A DNA stretch of 6,705 nt from Planctomicrobium sp. (GTDB taxonomy: Bacteria > Planctomycetota > Planctomycetia > Planctomycetales > Planctomycetaceae), in NCBI GenBank assembly GCA_029259835.1, contig JAJDEL010000276.1, forward strand, positions 1 through 6,705, read 5' to 3'. The position numbers and the translations under genes were made by a program. Below the pieces are notes generated by a model. It ran no database searches and had not been told where the DNA came from. It was given only the letters and a program-made list of their open reading frames with translations. Below are positions 1 through 6,705 of the stretch, one piece after another (the stretch's first letter is position 1; each line of letters starts with the position of its first letter).

Positions 1-1
1 T

Positions 2-490
2 TTGTCTCTGGGGAAGCAGATTGCAGATGGTTTGGCTGCTGCTCATGCACAGGACTTGATTCATCGCGACATCAAGCCAGGGAATATCCTGCTGGAAGAA
101 GGAGTCAAAGAGCAAGTCAAGATTACCGATTTTGGACTTGCCCGCGCGGCCGACGATGCCAGCATGACGCAAAGCGGAGTCATCGCCGGGACACCGATGT
201 ACATGGCTCCTGAACAGGCCCTCGGAGAAAAACTTGACCAACGTGCGGATCTGTTCAGCTTCGGAAGTGTGCTGTATCAAATGGTCAGTGGTCGACCTCC
301 ATTTCGCGCACCTTCAACCGTCGCAGTCTTGAGGCGCGTCGCTGAAGATGATCCGCGTCCCATTCAAGAAATCATTCCCGAAACGCCTGACTGGTTGTGT
401 GAACTCATTGGTCACTTGCATGCGAAAGATCCAGCGGATCGTTATGTCTCTGCCGAGAAGGTCGCTGAGGTCCTGGGGAAAAGTTTGGCA
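2..490 (+). other. Kinase C-lobe (catalytic domain, N-lobe missing at window edge)
   Basis: The visible part starts in helix E ([10 protein letters not shown]) just before the catalytic loop. HRD with Arg at 22 makes this an RD-type kinase, usually activated by activation-loop phosphorylation. The loop runs from D43 to E71 and contains T56, S58 and T64 as candidate sites, which is inference. [10 protein letters not shown] (helix F, with its buried Asp) and DPADRY (the late C-lobe Arg motif) are also present. No key residue is missing from the visible half. The domain resembles PknB-like bacterial kinases. Confidence 0.95.
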
Positions 491-3400
491 GCAGTTGAAG
501 CAGGTCAGACTCCACAAAACGTGCAGCCCGCCAAGTTTGCATCCAGCGAATCAACAACAGAGAAGCCAGCGTCCCGCAAGTCGACCCGTCGTGCTCCGAA
601 TCGACTGGCCCAGGCTGCCATGATTGGACTTGCCTGTCTCGTCTTCCTGGGAATTACAGAAGCCACCGGAGTCACACAACTTGCCTCAACGGTCATCCGA
701 CTCACGACAGGATCAGGAACGTTGGTCATCGAAACGGACGATCCGAGCATCACGGTTTCGATTGATGGTGAACAAGTCACAATTAAAGGGGCTGGTGTTG
801 AAGAACTGACTTTGCGACCGGGCGAATACAAAGTCGCCGCCATGAAAGATGGGAGACCAGTCAAGCAGGAACTTGTCTCCATCACCCGTAACGGACGCCG
901 CGTTGTGAGGATGAGTTTGGAACCCGTCGAGGAATTCACCGTGTCGATGGGGTTGAGAAACAATCCTAAAGACACCAACTTCGCTCTGGAGTTCGATGGG
1001 AAGACGAACTATGTCGAAGTTCCCACATTACGTCGTGAGAGAAAAATTGAGGAGCCAGTTACAATCGAGGCGTGGGTGCGTCCGTTCAGTTCACCCCAAA
1101 TAGACGCCGACGCGGGTGTCGTTCTTCATAGTGCTGGTTACGGATTTATCAATCAATTTGGAAGGCCTAATAAGTGGTGGGGTGGACGAGTGCAGGAAGA
1201 TGGGGTTCAATTCCTCGTTCACCGTTCGAAGAACGAAGTGCGACTGCACGAAACGGTGTGCATAACCGCGGTTTGGTCTGGTGAGGAGTTGGGGTTTTAC
1301 ATTAACGGTATCAGGCAGCCTGATACAATAATATCGGGTCATGCAGAAAGTCATCGTCCGCAACCGGAACATTCGATGCTTCTTGGCTGTGCGTGCTCTC
1401 ATTTGGACGCGACGGTTCAAAGACACTTCTTCCACGGCACCATCGACGAAGTTCGCATCTCTAACACTGCTCGCTACACCGAGGACTTCACACCGAAAAA
1501 ACGATTTGAAACCGACGCACATACGCTGGCTCTCTACCACTTCGACGAAGGAACCGGCAACGTCCTCAAAGACTCCTCCGGCAACGGACACCACGGGAAA
1601 ATCGTGGGGGCGAGATGGGTAAAGGCGGGTGAATCTGGAGAATACCGAAACGATGATCTTGACCGAACGGTAGCGGAGTTGATCGTCAAAGCTGGCGGTA
1701 ATTTTAGCACCAGAGAACACGAGCACCCGCAATTGACGAAAGTGCCGGATGGACCATTTCGGATTTGGGCAGTTCGCTTCATCAACACAAAGCCGATTTC
1801 ACCTGGAGTGATCGCGTCATTGGCTCATCTCTCAAATTTATCTGATCTGTATCTGCACAGTACAAACATCGACGGTGGGTTCGAGCCAATCTCCAAACTC
1901 AAAAACCTGAAATTGCTTCTGCTACACGATATTTCGTTAACGCCCTCCGAAGTGGAACACATCAGTCAATTGACGGCACTTGAGGGACTCCAATTACAAC
2001 ATGGTAACTTTCCAGATGAGTCTCTTTCATACCTCAAGAAACTCCCACACCTGAAAGGTCTTACGTTCCAAAAAACGAATCTCACCGCAGAAATGATCGC
2101 CAAACTTCAGATGGGACTCCGCAAGTGTATCATCAAATCAGACTTCACCAAAGAACAAATCGCCGAAGCGATGGCGAAGGTTGATACGGACCGAAGAGTT
2201 GCCAAATGGGTGTTGTCGGTAGGTGGGCGTTTACAGATTCAGACACCGGACGGATTAGCCACCATCCTGACTTTAGATGAACTCCCAACTCAGCACTTTA
2301 ACATCGTGGGCATCTACTTGCAGGACAGCATCGCTCCTGAGACTCAAGCGAGAGTTCTCCGAGATGCTTATCCAGTGAATGACGGCGCTCTGGCGAATCT
2401 TGTTGGTCTGAATCACAGAGTATTGGCCATCAACCTCTCCGGGAATTTAGGAGTGACCGATAATAGTCTGAAACATTTCATTTCCCCTAATCAACTGAAA
2501 AAATTCCAGATTGGCGAACTTAATGTCGGTGGCACGAAAGTGACGGACAAAGGGTTGAACGCAATTGCCGCGTTGAATTTGGAAGCACTCACCCTATCGA
2601 ATTGCCAAATCTCTGACAAAGGTTTGGAGCAACTTGCAGGGGAGCACCAACTCATCAATTTACTCTTGAATACTACAAACATTACGGACACCGGGCTGCC
2701 AAGCCTGTACAAGCTGAAGAATCTTCGTCTCCTTTTCGTGCAGGACTCAAAAGTCACTCTCAACGGTGTTGCCGCCCTAAAACTCGCCCTGCCAAAGTGC
2801 AACATCAAGTCAGACTTCACCGAAGAACAAATCGCCGAGGCGATGGCGAAAATTGATCCGAATTTCCGTGCGGTGGCGTGGGCGCGGTCGGTAGGAGGCA
2901 GCGTCTTCGCTATCAAGGAAGATGGGACCGGAGAGTTGTTGTCATCGGCTGACCAGTTGACCGACAAGCACCTTCGTCTTGTGTTGTCTTTTAAGGGAAA
3001 ACCTGGCATCACGGATGAAGGTGTTGCTCATCTTGCCGGAGCGCAGCGAATTGTCTCATTGGACCTTACAAGAGCGGCAGTTACTGATCAATGTGTTCCA
3101 CATCTCATGACGTTGCCAAACCTTGAATCGTTAATCCTCGATAGCACAGGAATCACGAACGAGGGCTTGAGATCAATTGTCACACTCCCGAAGCTCACAA
3201 CGCTCCATCTTTATAACCTCTTAATTGGTGACCCAGGGCTGGCATTACTCTCACAAATGCAGCAATTGCGAGATTTAAAGGTGACTGCATCTGGAGAGAG
3301 ACAAAATGACTTTACCGATGATGGACTCGCATTCATCGCAAAACTCACAAACCTGGAGTCACTACTCATTGGTTCGGGCCACCGAGCAACAGATACAGGA

Positions 3401-6091
3401 ATTCGGCACCTGAGCAATTTGACGAAACTGAAAAAGCTTACGTTAACGCTCAACAACCTGACCGATGCAAGTTTGGCACATATCTCAAACTTAACTTCAC
3501 TAGAATCTCTAACGGTTCCTGCAAAGACCACTGACGAAGGTCTACGGCACCTGAGTCGCTTGAAGTCCCTCCGAAACTTGTCAGTCGGAATTACAGTGAC
3601 AGGCGCTGGACTGGAACATCTGAGAGAACTGCCACGATTAGAACACCTCGCCATGGGTCAATCCAAATTGAACGACGCTGGACTCGCACAGGTTTCACGT
3701 TTTAAGAATTTGAAACAACTTACTGTTGAAAATACTAAGATCACCGAGGTGGGTTTCAAGCACATTACCAAACTCCCCCATCTCACACGCTTAAATATTT
3801 CCTACAATCCAAAAATATCGCTTGAAAGCATGGCGCGGCTGACAGTGATGCTGCCCAAATGTAAGATCTACTCAGACTTCACCAAAGAACAAATCGCCGA
3901 AGCGATGGCGAAGCTTGACACTTCAAACACACCATCAATGCCACCTCTTAATCTCAAACCGGCACCGCTTCAAGAGATTGCGTCAGGGACTTCGATGGGA
4001 CCGGCGGCTTTGGTTTCTCGACCGGCGGCGATTGAAGGTGTGCGACGTTGGACGATTGAAACAAAAGGGCATCGCGAAGACGTGCGGAATGTCGTTTCTG
4101 TGGACGAAGACTCGATCACCACTTACGGCATGGACGGAACCGTCCGACTCTGGGATGCAAAAACCCGTAAATTGCAGCGAATGATTTTCACCGCTGCAGC
4201 TGACAAGCATCGTGCCGAGAAAGTCTCGAACGGTGGATTGCTTGTGACCGGACGCGACGAATCGAACAGTGGACCGATTTCTATCTGGGACGCGAAGACT
4301 TCTCAACTGATCCACCGAATAGAAACACCCCGATTTCCCTATGCTCATGTACTACTCTCACCTGATGAGAAGCACCTAGCTTACAGAGATTTAGATGGCA
4401 GTCCGATCGTCGTGCATGGCACGGCGAGTGGGAAGGTCAGATTTCAATTCACACACGATGGGTTTGACCATATTGAATTTTCGCCAAATGGCAAATGGGT
4501 GGTTTCATCGGGCGGTGACATTTTCATTAAAATACACAGCCTGGAAAACGGTGAGACCATTCACGAGTTTGAACATCCTGATGGAAATCCTGATGATGTT
4601 CTCTATTTTAGCTGGTCAAGCGACAGCCAATTTTTAACGGTTTCTAGTTCCATGTGGGGTCAAAAACCTAGCCGAGTCTTTATTTGGAACGTAAAAACGG
4701 GAGACATCGTCTATCGAGGCAAAGAAGTGTTTGAGAAGGGTGTGGCGACTAGGTGGATAAATGACAAGCATGAACTCTTGGTGTTCGGAAACAAAGCACT
4801 CCAGTTGATCGATGTCGATCAAGGACTCACAAAGTGGACGACCGCTCTCAATCCAACCGCCTTGACAGACATTTCATTCTCGTTTGATAGTTCTCAATTT
4901 ACCTTTGCGGGGAAGTTGTACGAGACTTCAACTGGCAAATTGATCAGAGAGTTCGCGAGCGTCAGCGGTGGTGGAAAAGGAATGCAATGGACACCGGACA
5001 GCAAGACACTCGTCGGACCATATGCCGGTGGTGCCATCGGATTCTGGCGACCAACTGCATCCGAGCATCTCTTTCAGATTGGAGGGTACGCGAGGGGCGG
5101 TGCCATTATCTGGTCGCCGGATGGAATAAGACCTGCACAGAAAGGAGTAGTAACACGCTTTTCCAGTTATCTGAACCGACTTCTGACTTATTCGAAACAG
5201 AAACAAAGAGTATTTTACCGACATCACGACGACCAAGTCATTTACTATCAAGACCACATCGGCGAGCGCATCGAGAATACAAAATTCAGCAATGAGAAGT
5301 CGAATTCCAAACCAGTTACAGCTTCACCTGACGGTGAATCTTTTGCGGTATCGGATGACTCAGGGAATCTTAAAATCTGGGATGTGGAAAAACGAGAGAT
5401 CGTTCACACGTTACGAGAACAAGGCCTACAACTCTTTCAATCGATGTGGACCGACGATGGCAAGACGATTGTGAGTAGCGATCAAAAGAGCATTGCTGCC
5501 TGGGAGACGGAAACCGGGGAAGCGATCTTCGAGACACCCGTCGTTTCCACCGGTGGGTTTGCGATCAATCGTTCTAGCGACAAAATCGCGAACGTGGAAG
5601 GCAACAGCATTGCGATCCGAACCTTGAAAGATGGGACGCTGATAGATCGCGTTGACTTGCCGTCGGTCGCCACGTGGCAACGCTCCCTTGCGTGGTTGGA
5701 CGATAATCGTACGGTCGTTGTTTCCTGCATGGACGGAACTCTGCGGTTCGTCGAGACCGACTCCCTGGAAACAGTTCGTGTCATTGAAAACGTCTCCGCA
5801 AAAGGTGGCTTCAACGATGATGGTTCCAGCTACTTCTGGGAACTGACACCACACTCCGTACGTATGCTGGATACCGCAACCGGTCGCACGGAGACGATCA
5901 CCTGGCTACGCGATGACAACTGGCTCATCGTCACCGACGACGGACACTACCGCTGTTCCCCCGGCGCCGAGCGGATGCTGGTTTACGTCGTCGAAACCAA
6001 CGACGGCAGCCAGGAGATCATCAGCCCCAAAGAATTCACCGAAAAACACGACTGGCACAACGACCCCGCAAAAGTCCAGTTTCAAGAGTAG
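2..6091 (+). CDS. Giant transmembrane Ser/Thr protein kinase with PEGA-like, LamG, LRR and WD40 ectodomains (5' partial)
   Basis: This is the 3' part of a Hanks-type receptor kinase; 2029 residues are visible, ending at TAG 6089-6091. The frame is open at the left edge. The TTG at position 2 is an internal Leu codon, because the glycine loop, catalytic Lys and helix-C Glu all lie upstream. Kinase signatures: catalytic loop HRDIKPGN with D23, K25 and N28; DFG at 43-45; GTPMYMAPE at 63-71; the C-lobe ends near 160. A basic linker (192-201) and one hydrophobic segment (202-219) suggest a cytoplasmic kinase and an exported C-terminal part. Next come a PEGA-like domain (240-308), LamG (326-539), three LRR modules (554-1305), WD40 repeats (about 1344-1967) and a tail (1968-2029). 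Family knowledge: such kinases phosphorylate Ser/Thr in response to a signal. Ligand and substrate cannot be read from the sequence. The HRD, DFG and APE motifs are intact, so an active kinase is likely. No promoter lies in the window. Confidence 0.95.
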   Translation: MSLGKQIADGLAAAHAQDLIHRDIKPGNILLEEGVKEQVKITDFGLARAADDASMTQSGVIAGTPMYMAPEQALGEKLDQRADLFSFGSVLYQMVSGRPPFRAPSTVAVLRRVAEDDPRPIQEIIPETPDWLCELIGHLHAKDPADRYVSAEKVAEVLGKSLAAVEAGQTPQNVQPAKFASSESTTEKPASRKSTRRAPNRLAQAAMIGLACLVFLGITEATGVTQLASTVIRLTTGSGTLVIETDDPSITVSIDGEQVTIKGAGVEELTLRPGEYKVAAMKDGRPVKQELVSITRNGRRVVRMSLEPVEEFTVSMGLRNNPKDTNFALEFDGKTNYVEVPTLRRERKIEEPVTIEAWVRPFSSPQIDADAGVVLHSAGYGFINQFGRPNKWWGGRVQEDGVQFLVHRSKNEVRLHETVCITAVWSGEELGFYINGIRQPDTIISGHAESHRPQPEHSMLLGCACSHLDATVQRHFFHGTIDEVRISNTARYTEDFTPKKRFETDAHTLALYHFDEGTGNVLKDSSGNGHHGKIVGARWVKAGESGEYRNDDLDRTVAELIVKAGGNFSTREHEHPQLTKVPDGPFRIWAVRFINTKPISPGVIASLAHLSNLSDLYLHSTNIDGGFEPISKLKNLKLLLLHDISLTPSEVEHISQLTALEGLQLQHGNFPDESLSYLKKLPHLKGLTFQKTNLTAEMIAKLQMGLRKCIIKSDFTKEQIAEAMAKVDTDRRVAKWVLSVGGRLQIQTPDGLATILTLDELPTQHFNIVGIYLQDSIAPETQARVLRDAYPVNDGALANLVGLNHRVLAINLSGNLGVTDNSLKHFISPNQLKKFQIGELNVGGTKVTDKGLNAIAALNLEALTLSNCQISDKGLEQLAGEHQLINLLLNTTNITDTGLPSLYKLKNLRLLFVQDSKVTLNGVAALKLALPKCNIKSDFTEEQIAEAMAKIDPNFRAVAWARSVGGSVFAIKEDGTGELLSSADQLTDKHLRLVLSFKGKPGITDEGVAHLAGAQRIVSLDLTRAAVTDQCVPHLMTLPNLESLILDSTGITNEGLRSIVTLPKLTTLHLYNLLIGDPGLALLSQMQQLRDLKVTASGERQNDFTDDGLAFIAKLTNLESLLIGSGHRATDTGIRHLSNLTKLKKLTLTLNNLTDASLAHISNLTSLESLTVPAKTTDEGLRHLSRLKSLRNLSVGITVTGAGLEHLRELPRLEHLAMGQSKLNDAGLAQVSRFKNLKQLTVENTKITEVGFKHITKLPHLTRLNISYNPKISLESMARLTVMLPKCKIYSDFTKEQIAEAMAKLDTSNTPSMPPLNLKPAPLQEIASGTSMGPAALVSRPAAIEGVRRWTIETKGHREDVRNVVSVDEDSITTYGMDGTVRLWDAKTRKLQRMIFTAAADKHRAEKVSNGGLLVTGRDESNSGPISIWDAKTSQLIHRIETPRFPYAHVLLSPDEKHLAYRDLDGSPIVVHGTASGKVRFQFTHDGFDHIEFSPNGKWVVSSGGDIFIKIHSLENGETIHEFEHPDGNPDDVLYFSWSSDSQFLTVSSSMWGQKPSRVFIWNVKTGDIVYRGKEVFEKGVATRWINDKHELLVFGNKALQLIDVDQGLTKWTTALNPTALTDISFSFDSSQFTFAGKLYETSTGKLIREFASVSGGGKGMQWTPDSKTLVGPYAGGAIGFWRPTASEHLFQIGGYARGGAIIWSPDGIRPAQKGVVTRFSSYLNRLLTYSKQKQRVFYRHHDDQVIYYQDHIGERIENTKFSNEKSNSKPVTASPDGESFAVSDDSGNLKIWDVEKREIVHTLREQGLQLFQSMWTDDGKTIVSSDQKSIAAWETETGEAIFETPVVSTGGFAINRSSDKIANVEGNSIAIRTLKDGTLIDRVDLPSVATWQRSLAWLDDNRTVVVSCMDGTLRFVETDSLETVRVIENVSAKGGFNDDGSSYFWELTPHSVRMLDTATGRTETITWLRDDNWLIVTDDGHYRCSPGAERMLVYVVETNDGSQEIISPKEFTEKHDWHNDPAKVQFQE
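605..658 (+). other. Single transmembrane segment of the kinase
   Basis: Residues 202-219 are hydrophobic ([18 protein letters not shown]). They follow a Ser/Thr-rich, positively charged linker ([10 protein letters not shown], 192-201). By the positive-inside rule the kinase side is cytoplasmic and everything downstream is across the membrane. It is short for a helix but may extend a few residues into EATGV. I see no second hydrophobic segment of this kind in the rest of the protein. Confidence 0.8.
719..925 (+). other. PEGA-like beta domain next to the membrane
   Basis: Residues 240-308 run from [20 protein letters not shown] to RMSLEP. The pattern [15 protein letters not shown]....L.PGEYKV matches the PEGA-type surface beta domain (named for its P-E-G-A motif, here PGEYKV). 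This domain often follows the membrane helix in planctomycete kinases. It probably acts as a stalk between the membrane and the larger domains. The assignment is from motif recognition only. Confidence 0.65.
977..1618 (+). other. LamG / concanavalin A-like domain
   Basis: Residues 326-539 open with [16 protein letters not shown], continue with VTIEAWVRP and a central FYINGIRQ strand, then [16 protein letters not shown], and end with [12 protein letters not shown] and [16 protein letters not shown]. These are the usual landmarks of the LamG-type jelly roll (Laminin_G_3 style), often found in proteins that bind carbohydrates or cell surfaces. It is complete and in frame. The ligand cannot be predicted. 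Confidence 0.85.
1661..2182 (+). repeat. LRR module A (residues 554-727)
   Basis: This is the first of three consecutive modules with the same plan. It opens with a strand related to V(A)xxVxSxGG (here [10 protein letters not shown]), carries leucine-rich repeats such as [16 protein letters not shown] and [16 protein letters not shown], and closes with [19 protein letters not shown]. It is the shortest module at 174 residues, with about four or five recognisable LRRs. Its GG opening is the most diverged of the three. Confidence 0.8.
2138..2179 (+). repeat. 42-bp module-end connector repeat, copy 1
   Basis: This encodes [14 protein letters not shown] at the end of LRR module A. It is identical base for base to the copy at 3872-3913. 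It is preceded by a Lys-Cys pair (K708, C709) and followed directly by the start of module B. Confidence 0.95.
2183..2854 (+). repeat. LRR module B (residues 728-951)
   Basis: The second module has 224 residues. It opens with [17 protein letters not shown], which is close to the usual planctomycete module opening, and is followed by an Asp/Gly-containing loop ([11 protein letters not shown]). Its LRRs include [29 protein letters not shown] and [18 protein letters not shown]. It closes with [21 protein letters not shown]. The TDxGLxxL form is typical of planctomycete LRR proteins. Confidence 0.85.
2810..2851 (+). repeat. 42-bp module-end connector repeat, copy 2
   Basis: This encodes [14 protein letters not shown] at the end of LRR module B, after K932 and C933. 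It matches the other two copies at 39 of 42 bases. One difference changes Lys to Glu and the other two are silent third-position changes. Confidence 0.95.
2855..3916 (+). repeat. LRR module C (residues 952-1305), expanded
   Basis: The third and largest module has 354 residues and about eleven LRRs, roughly twice as many as A or B. It opens with [17 protein letters not shown], runs through repeats such as [63 protein letters not shown] and LNDAGLAQV, and closes with [21 protein letters not shown]. The repeats are regular enough to suggest one continuous curved solenoid. No fourth GG opening follows the closing connector; the chain goes straight into a proline-rich linker and then WD40. Confidence 0.85.
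3872..3913 (+). repeat. 42-bp module-end connector repeat, copy 3
   Basis: This encodes [14 protein letters not shown] at the end of LRR module C, after K1286 and C1287. It is identical over all 42 bases to the copy 1.7 kb upstream, although the surrounding LRR sequences have diverged widely. Confidence 0.95.
4031..5902 (+). other. WD40 beta-propeller region, about 13-14 blades
   Basis: Residues about 1344-1967 start with [15 protein letters not shown], the lead-in often seen in planctomycete WD40 proteins. Clear blades include [54 protein letters not shown] and [13 protein letters not shown]; others keep only the SPDG or TGK turns. By eye I count 13-14 units, enough for two seven-bladed propellers. 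Residues 1709-1766 lack the blade pattern. Such domains normally act as protein-binding platforms. Here they would be on the far side of the membrane from the kinase. Confidence 0.85.
5903..6088 (+). other. Conserved C-terminal tail after the WD40 propellers
   Basis: Residues 1968-2029 contain [46 protein letters not shown] and end in QFQE. From memory, a tail with the pattern GHYR.SPG.E..LVYVV.T.DG....PEEF....W.NDP.KV ends many large planctomycete WD40 proteins. Its function is not known to me. Its presence shows that the protein's C-terminus is intact. Confidence 0.6.
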
Positions 6092-6193
6092 TTCAGTGAA
6101 TGTCCTGCGGTAGGCCGTCACGGACGAGCAACGATCAAGTTCCTAGCACCTCCTACGTGGTCGAGTGTCGCTCGTGCCACCTGGCACGTCGCC
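6092..6193. other. Intergenic gap between convergent genes
   Basis: These 102 bases separate the stop codons of the two converging genes. I see no open frame, promoter or RNA gene here. The only structure is the possible hairpin near the right end. Confidence 0.7.
6157..6188. terminator. Possible hairpin(s) between the converging genes
   Basis: Two mutually exclusive hairpins can be drawn. One pairs 6173-6178 with 6183-6188 (CGTGCC and GGCACG) around a 4-base loop. The other pairs 6157-6160 with 6177-6180 and 6162-6165 with 6171-6174 around a 5-base loop. The position between convergent stops suits a shared terminator, but neither strand has a T-tract after the stem, so intrinsic termination is not supported beyond position and pairing. 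Confidence 0.25.
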
Positions 6194-6705
6194 TTACAGT
6201 CGGTTCGACAATTCTTCCTTGAGGATATTGAGACGCAGGCCCATCTCCGCGATGGCTCGCTGGTGTTCCGGGATGTCGGTGTTTCCGCCTCGAAGAGGGT
6301 CGAGCACGAGTGCTTCATGTTTGAGATACTCGGAACATGCGTATGGCACGGCGTGGGCGATTTCTAGCGGAATGGTTGTCACCCCATTGCGATCACCATG
6401 TAGCAAATCGCCAGGATGGATTGTTACGCCGCCGACGTGAACAGGAACGCTAGTCGATTCGATATGGCAATGACCATGACCACAAACCGCGCCGTGACTG
6501 AAGCACGGGAAGCCGAGTGCGCGAACGGCGTCCAGATCACGAGCGGCTCCCGATGTGATCAGACCCGCGGCTCCGAAGGTTTTGTAGGTCAGGCACATGC
6601 CGTCACCGAACGTAGCGCCCGCAGGTGGATCGTCGAGATCCTGAAATACCACGACGGCTGGTTCTGAAAGGTCCGCAAGGAATTCGAGCAGTTGGACTGA
6701 CGGAT
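6194..6705 (-). CDS. RraA-like / HMG-CHA aldolase family protein (5' partial)
   Basis: This is the C-terminal 169 codons of a minus-strand gene, ending at TAA 6194-6196. The frame stays open to the right edge, so the GTG at 6652 is internal. The core GLITSGAARDLDAVRALGFP followed by PVHVGGVTIHPGDLLHGD and NGVTTIP is the RraA / dimethylmenaquinone-methyltransferase-like fold. The Asp in FGDGM (codon 6602-6604) lies exactly 20 residues before the Arg-Asp pair (6536-6541), giving the D-X20-R-D motif that forms the divalent-metal site in 4-hydroxy-4-methyl-2-oxoglutarate / 4-carboxy-4-hydroxy-2-oxoadipate aldolases. A soluble metal-dependent lyase or decarboxylase is therefore plausible. The substrate is unknown. 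The family also includes the RNase E inhibitor RraA and entries misnamed menaquinone methyltransferase. Roughly 60-70 N-terminal residues should lie outside. It converges on the kinase gene and is probably unrelated to it. Confidence 0.9.
   Translation of the reverse strand, partial: PSVQLLEFLADLSEPAVVVFQDLDDPPAGATFGDGMCLTYKTFGAAGLITSGAARDLDAVRALGFPCFSHGAVCGHGHCHIESTSVPVHVGGVTIHPGDLLHGDRNGVTTIPLEIAHAVPYACSEYLKHEALVLDPLRGGNTDIPEHQRAIAEMGLRLNILKEELSNRL

Noticed and set aside
2..4. TTG as the start codon of the large gene
   Set aside because: Translation from here begins in helix E of the kinase, without the ATP-binding N-lobe. The gene must begin outside the window.
1091..1732. 213-residue minus-strand open frame
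   Set aside because: It is entirely antisense to the LamG region, which has clear domain motifs. The antisense translation shows no recognisable family.
2491..3654. Minus-strand open frames of 173 and 147 residues (2491-3012, 3211-3654)
   Set aside because: They are antisense to LRR-coding DNA and are Ser/Arg-rich translations without motifs. The periodic repeat codons on the plus strand explain the absence of stops.
2138..3913. CRISPR array or mobile-element repeats
   Set aside because: The three 42-bp repeats are 600-1100 bp apart, in frame and inside one coding sequence, with coding DNA rather than short spacers between them.
3983..4348. 121-residue minus-strand open frame
   Set aside because: It lies opposite the start of the WD40 region and has no family features.
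5426..5854. Overlapping minus-strand frames of 142 and 110 residues
   Set aside because: Both are shadows of well-formed WD40 blades on the plus strand, and they overlap each other.
6650..6652. GTG as the start of the RraA-like gene
   Set aside because: The frame continues upstream without a stop to the window edge with family-like sequence (LLEFLADLSEPAVVVFQDLDD), and the protein would be too short for the family.
6416..6667. Plus-strand frame of 83 residues near the right edge, and another at 6165-6440
   Set aside because: Both are antisense to the RraA-like gene, whose minus-strand translation carries clear family motifs.
1..6705. Defence or other multi-gene system
   Set aside because: Only two genes are visible and they converge. 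Neither carries nuclease, helicase, toxin or other effector motifs, and the kinase looks like a membrane receptor rather than a defence kinase.

Overview
The window looks like part of a Planctomycetota chromosome. No ribosomal or other marker gene is present. The inference rests on the style of the main protein: a Hanks-type Ser/Thr kinase joined through one membrane segment to a short PEGA-like beta domain, then LamG, planctomycete-type leucine-rich repeats (TDxGLxxL consensus), WD40 repeats introduced by a '[13 protein letters not shown]'-type lead-in, and a C-terminal tail of the kind seen in large planctomycete WD40 proteins. Base composition looks balanced, near 50% GC by eye.

Layout. 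Positions 2-6091 (+) are one uninterrupted reading frame of 2029 visible residues, already inside a gene when the window opens. The missing part is the kinase N-lobe. In order the visible protein has: kinase C-lobe with catalytic and activation loops, basic juxtamembrane linker, one transmembrane helix, PEGA-like domain, LamG/concanavalin-like domain, three LRR modules that each end in the same connector, a WD40 region long enough for about two seven-bladed propellers, and a conserved tail. Positions 6092-6193 are a 102-bp gap between convergent genes, with possible hairpins but no T-tract. Positions 6194-6705 (-) hold the C-terminal part of an RraA-like / HMG-CHA aldolase family gene that runs off the right edge.

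How it works together. The large protein is best read as a transmembrane receptor kinase: catalytic domain in the cytoplasm and about 1800 residues of binding and scaffold domains on the other side of the membrane. The RraA-like gene is transcribed towards it and shows no sign of being functionally linked. The most notable sequence signal is a 42-bp segment at the end of each LRR module. Copies 1 and 3 are identical and copy 2 differs at 3 positions, which points to modular duplication or gene conversion within the gene. I see no CRISPR array, insertion sequence, RNA gene or phage-type gene.
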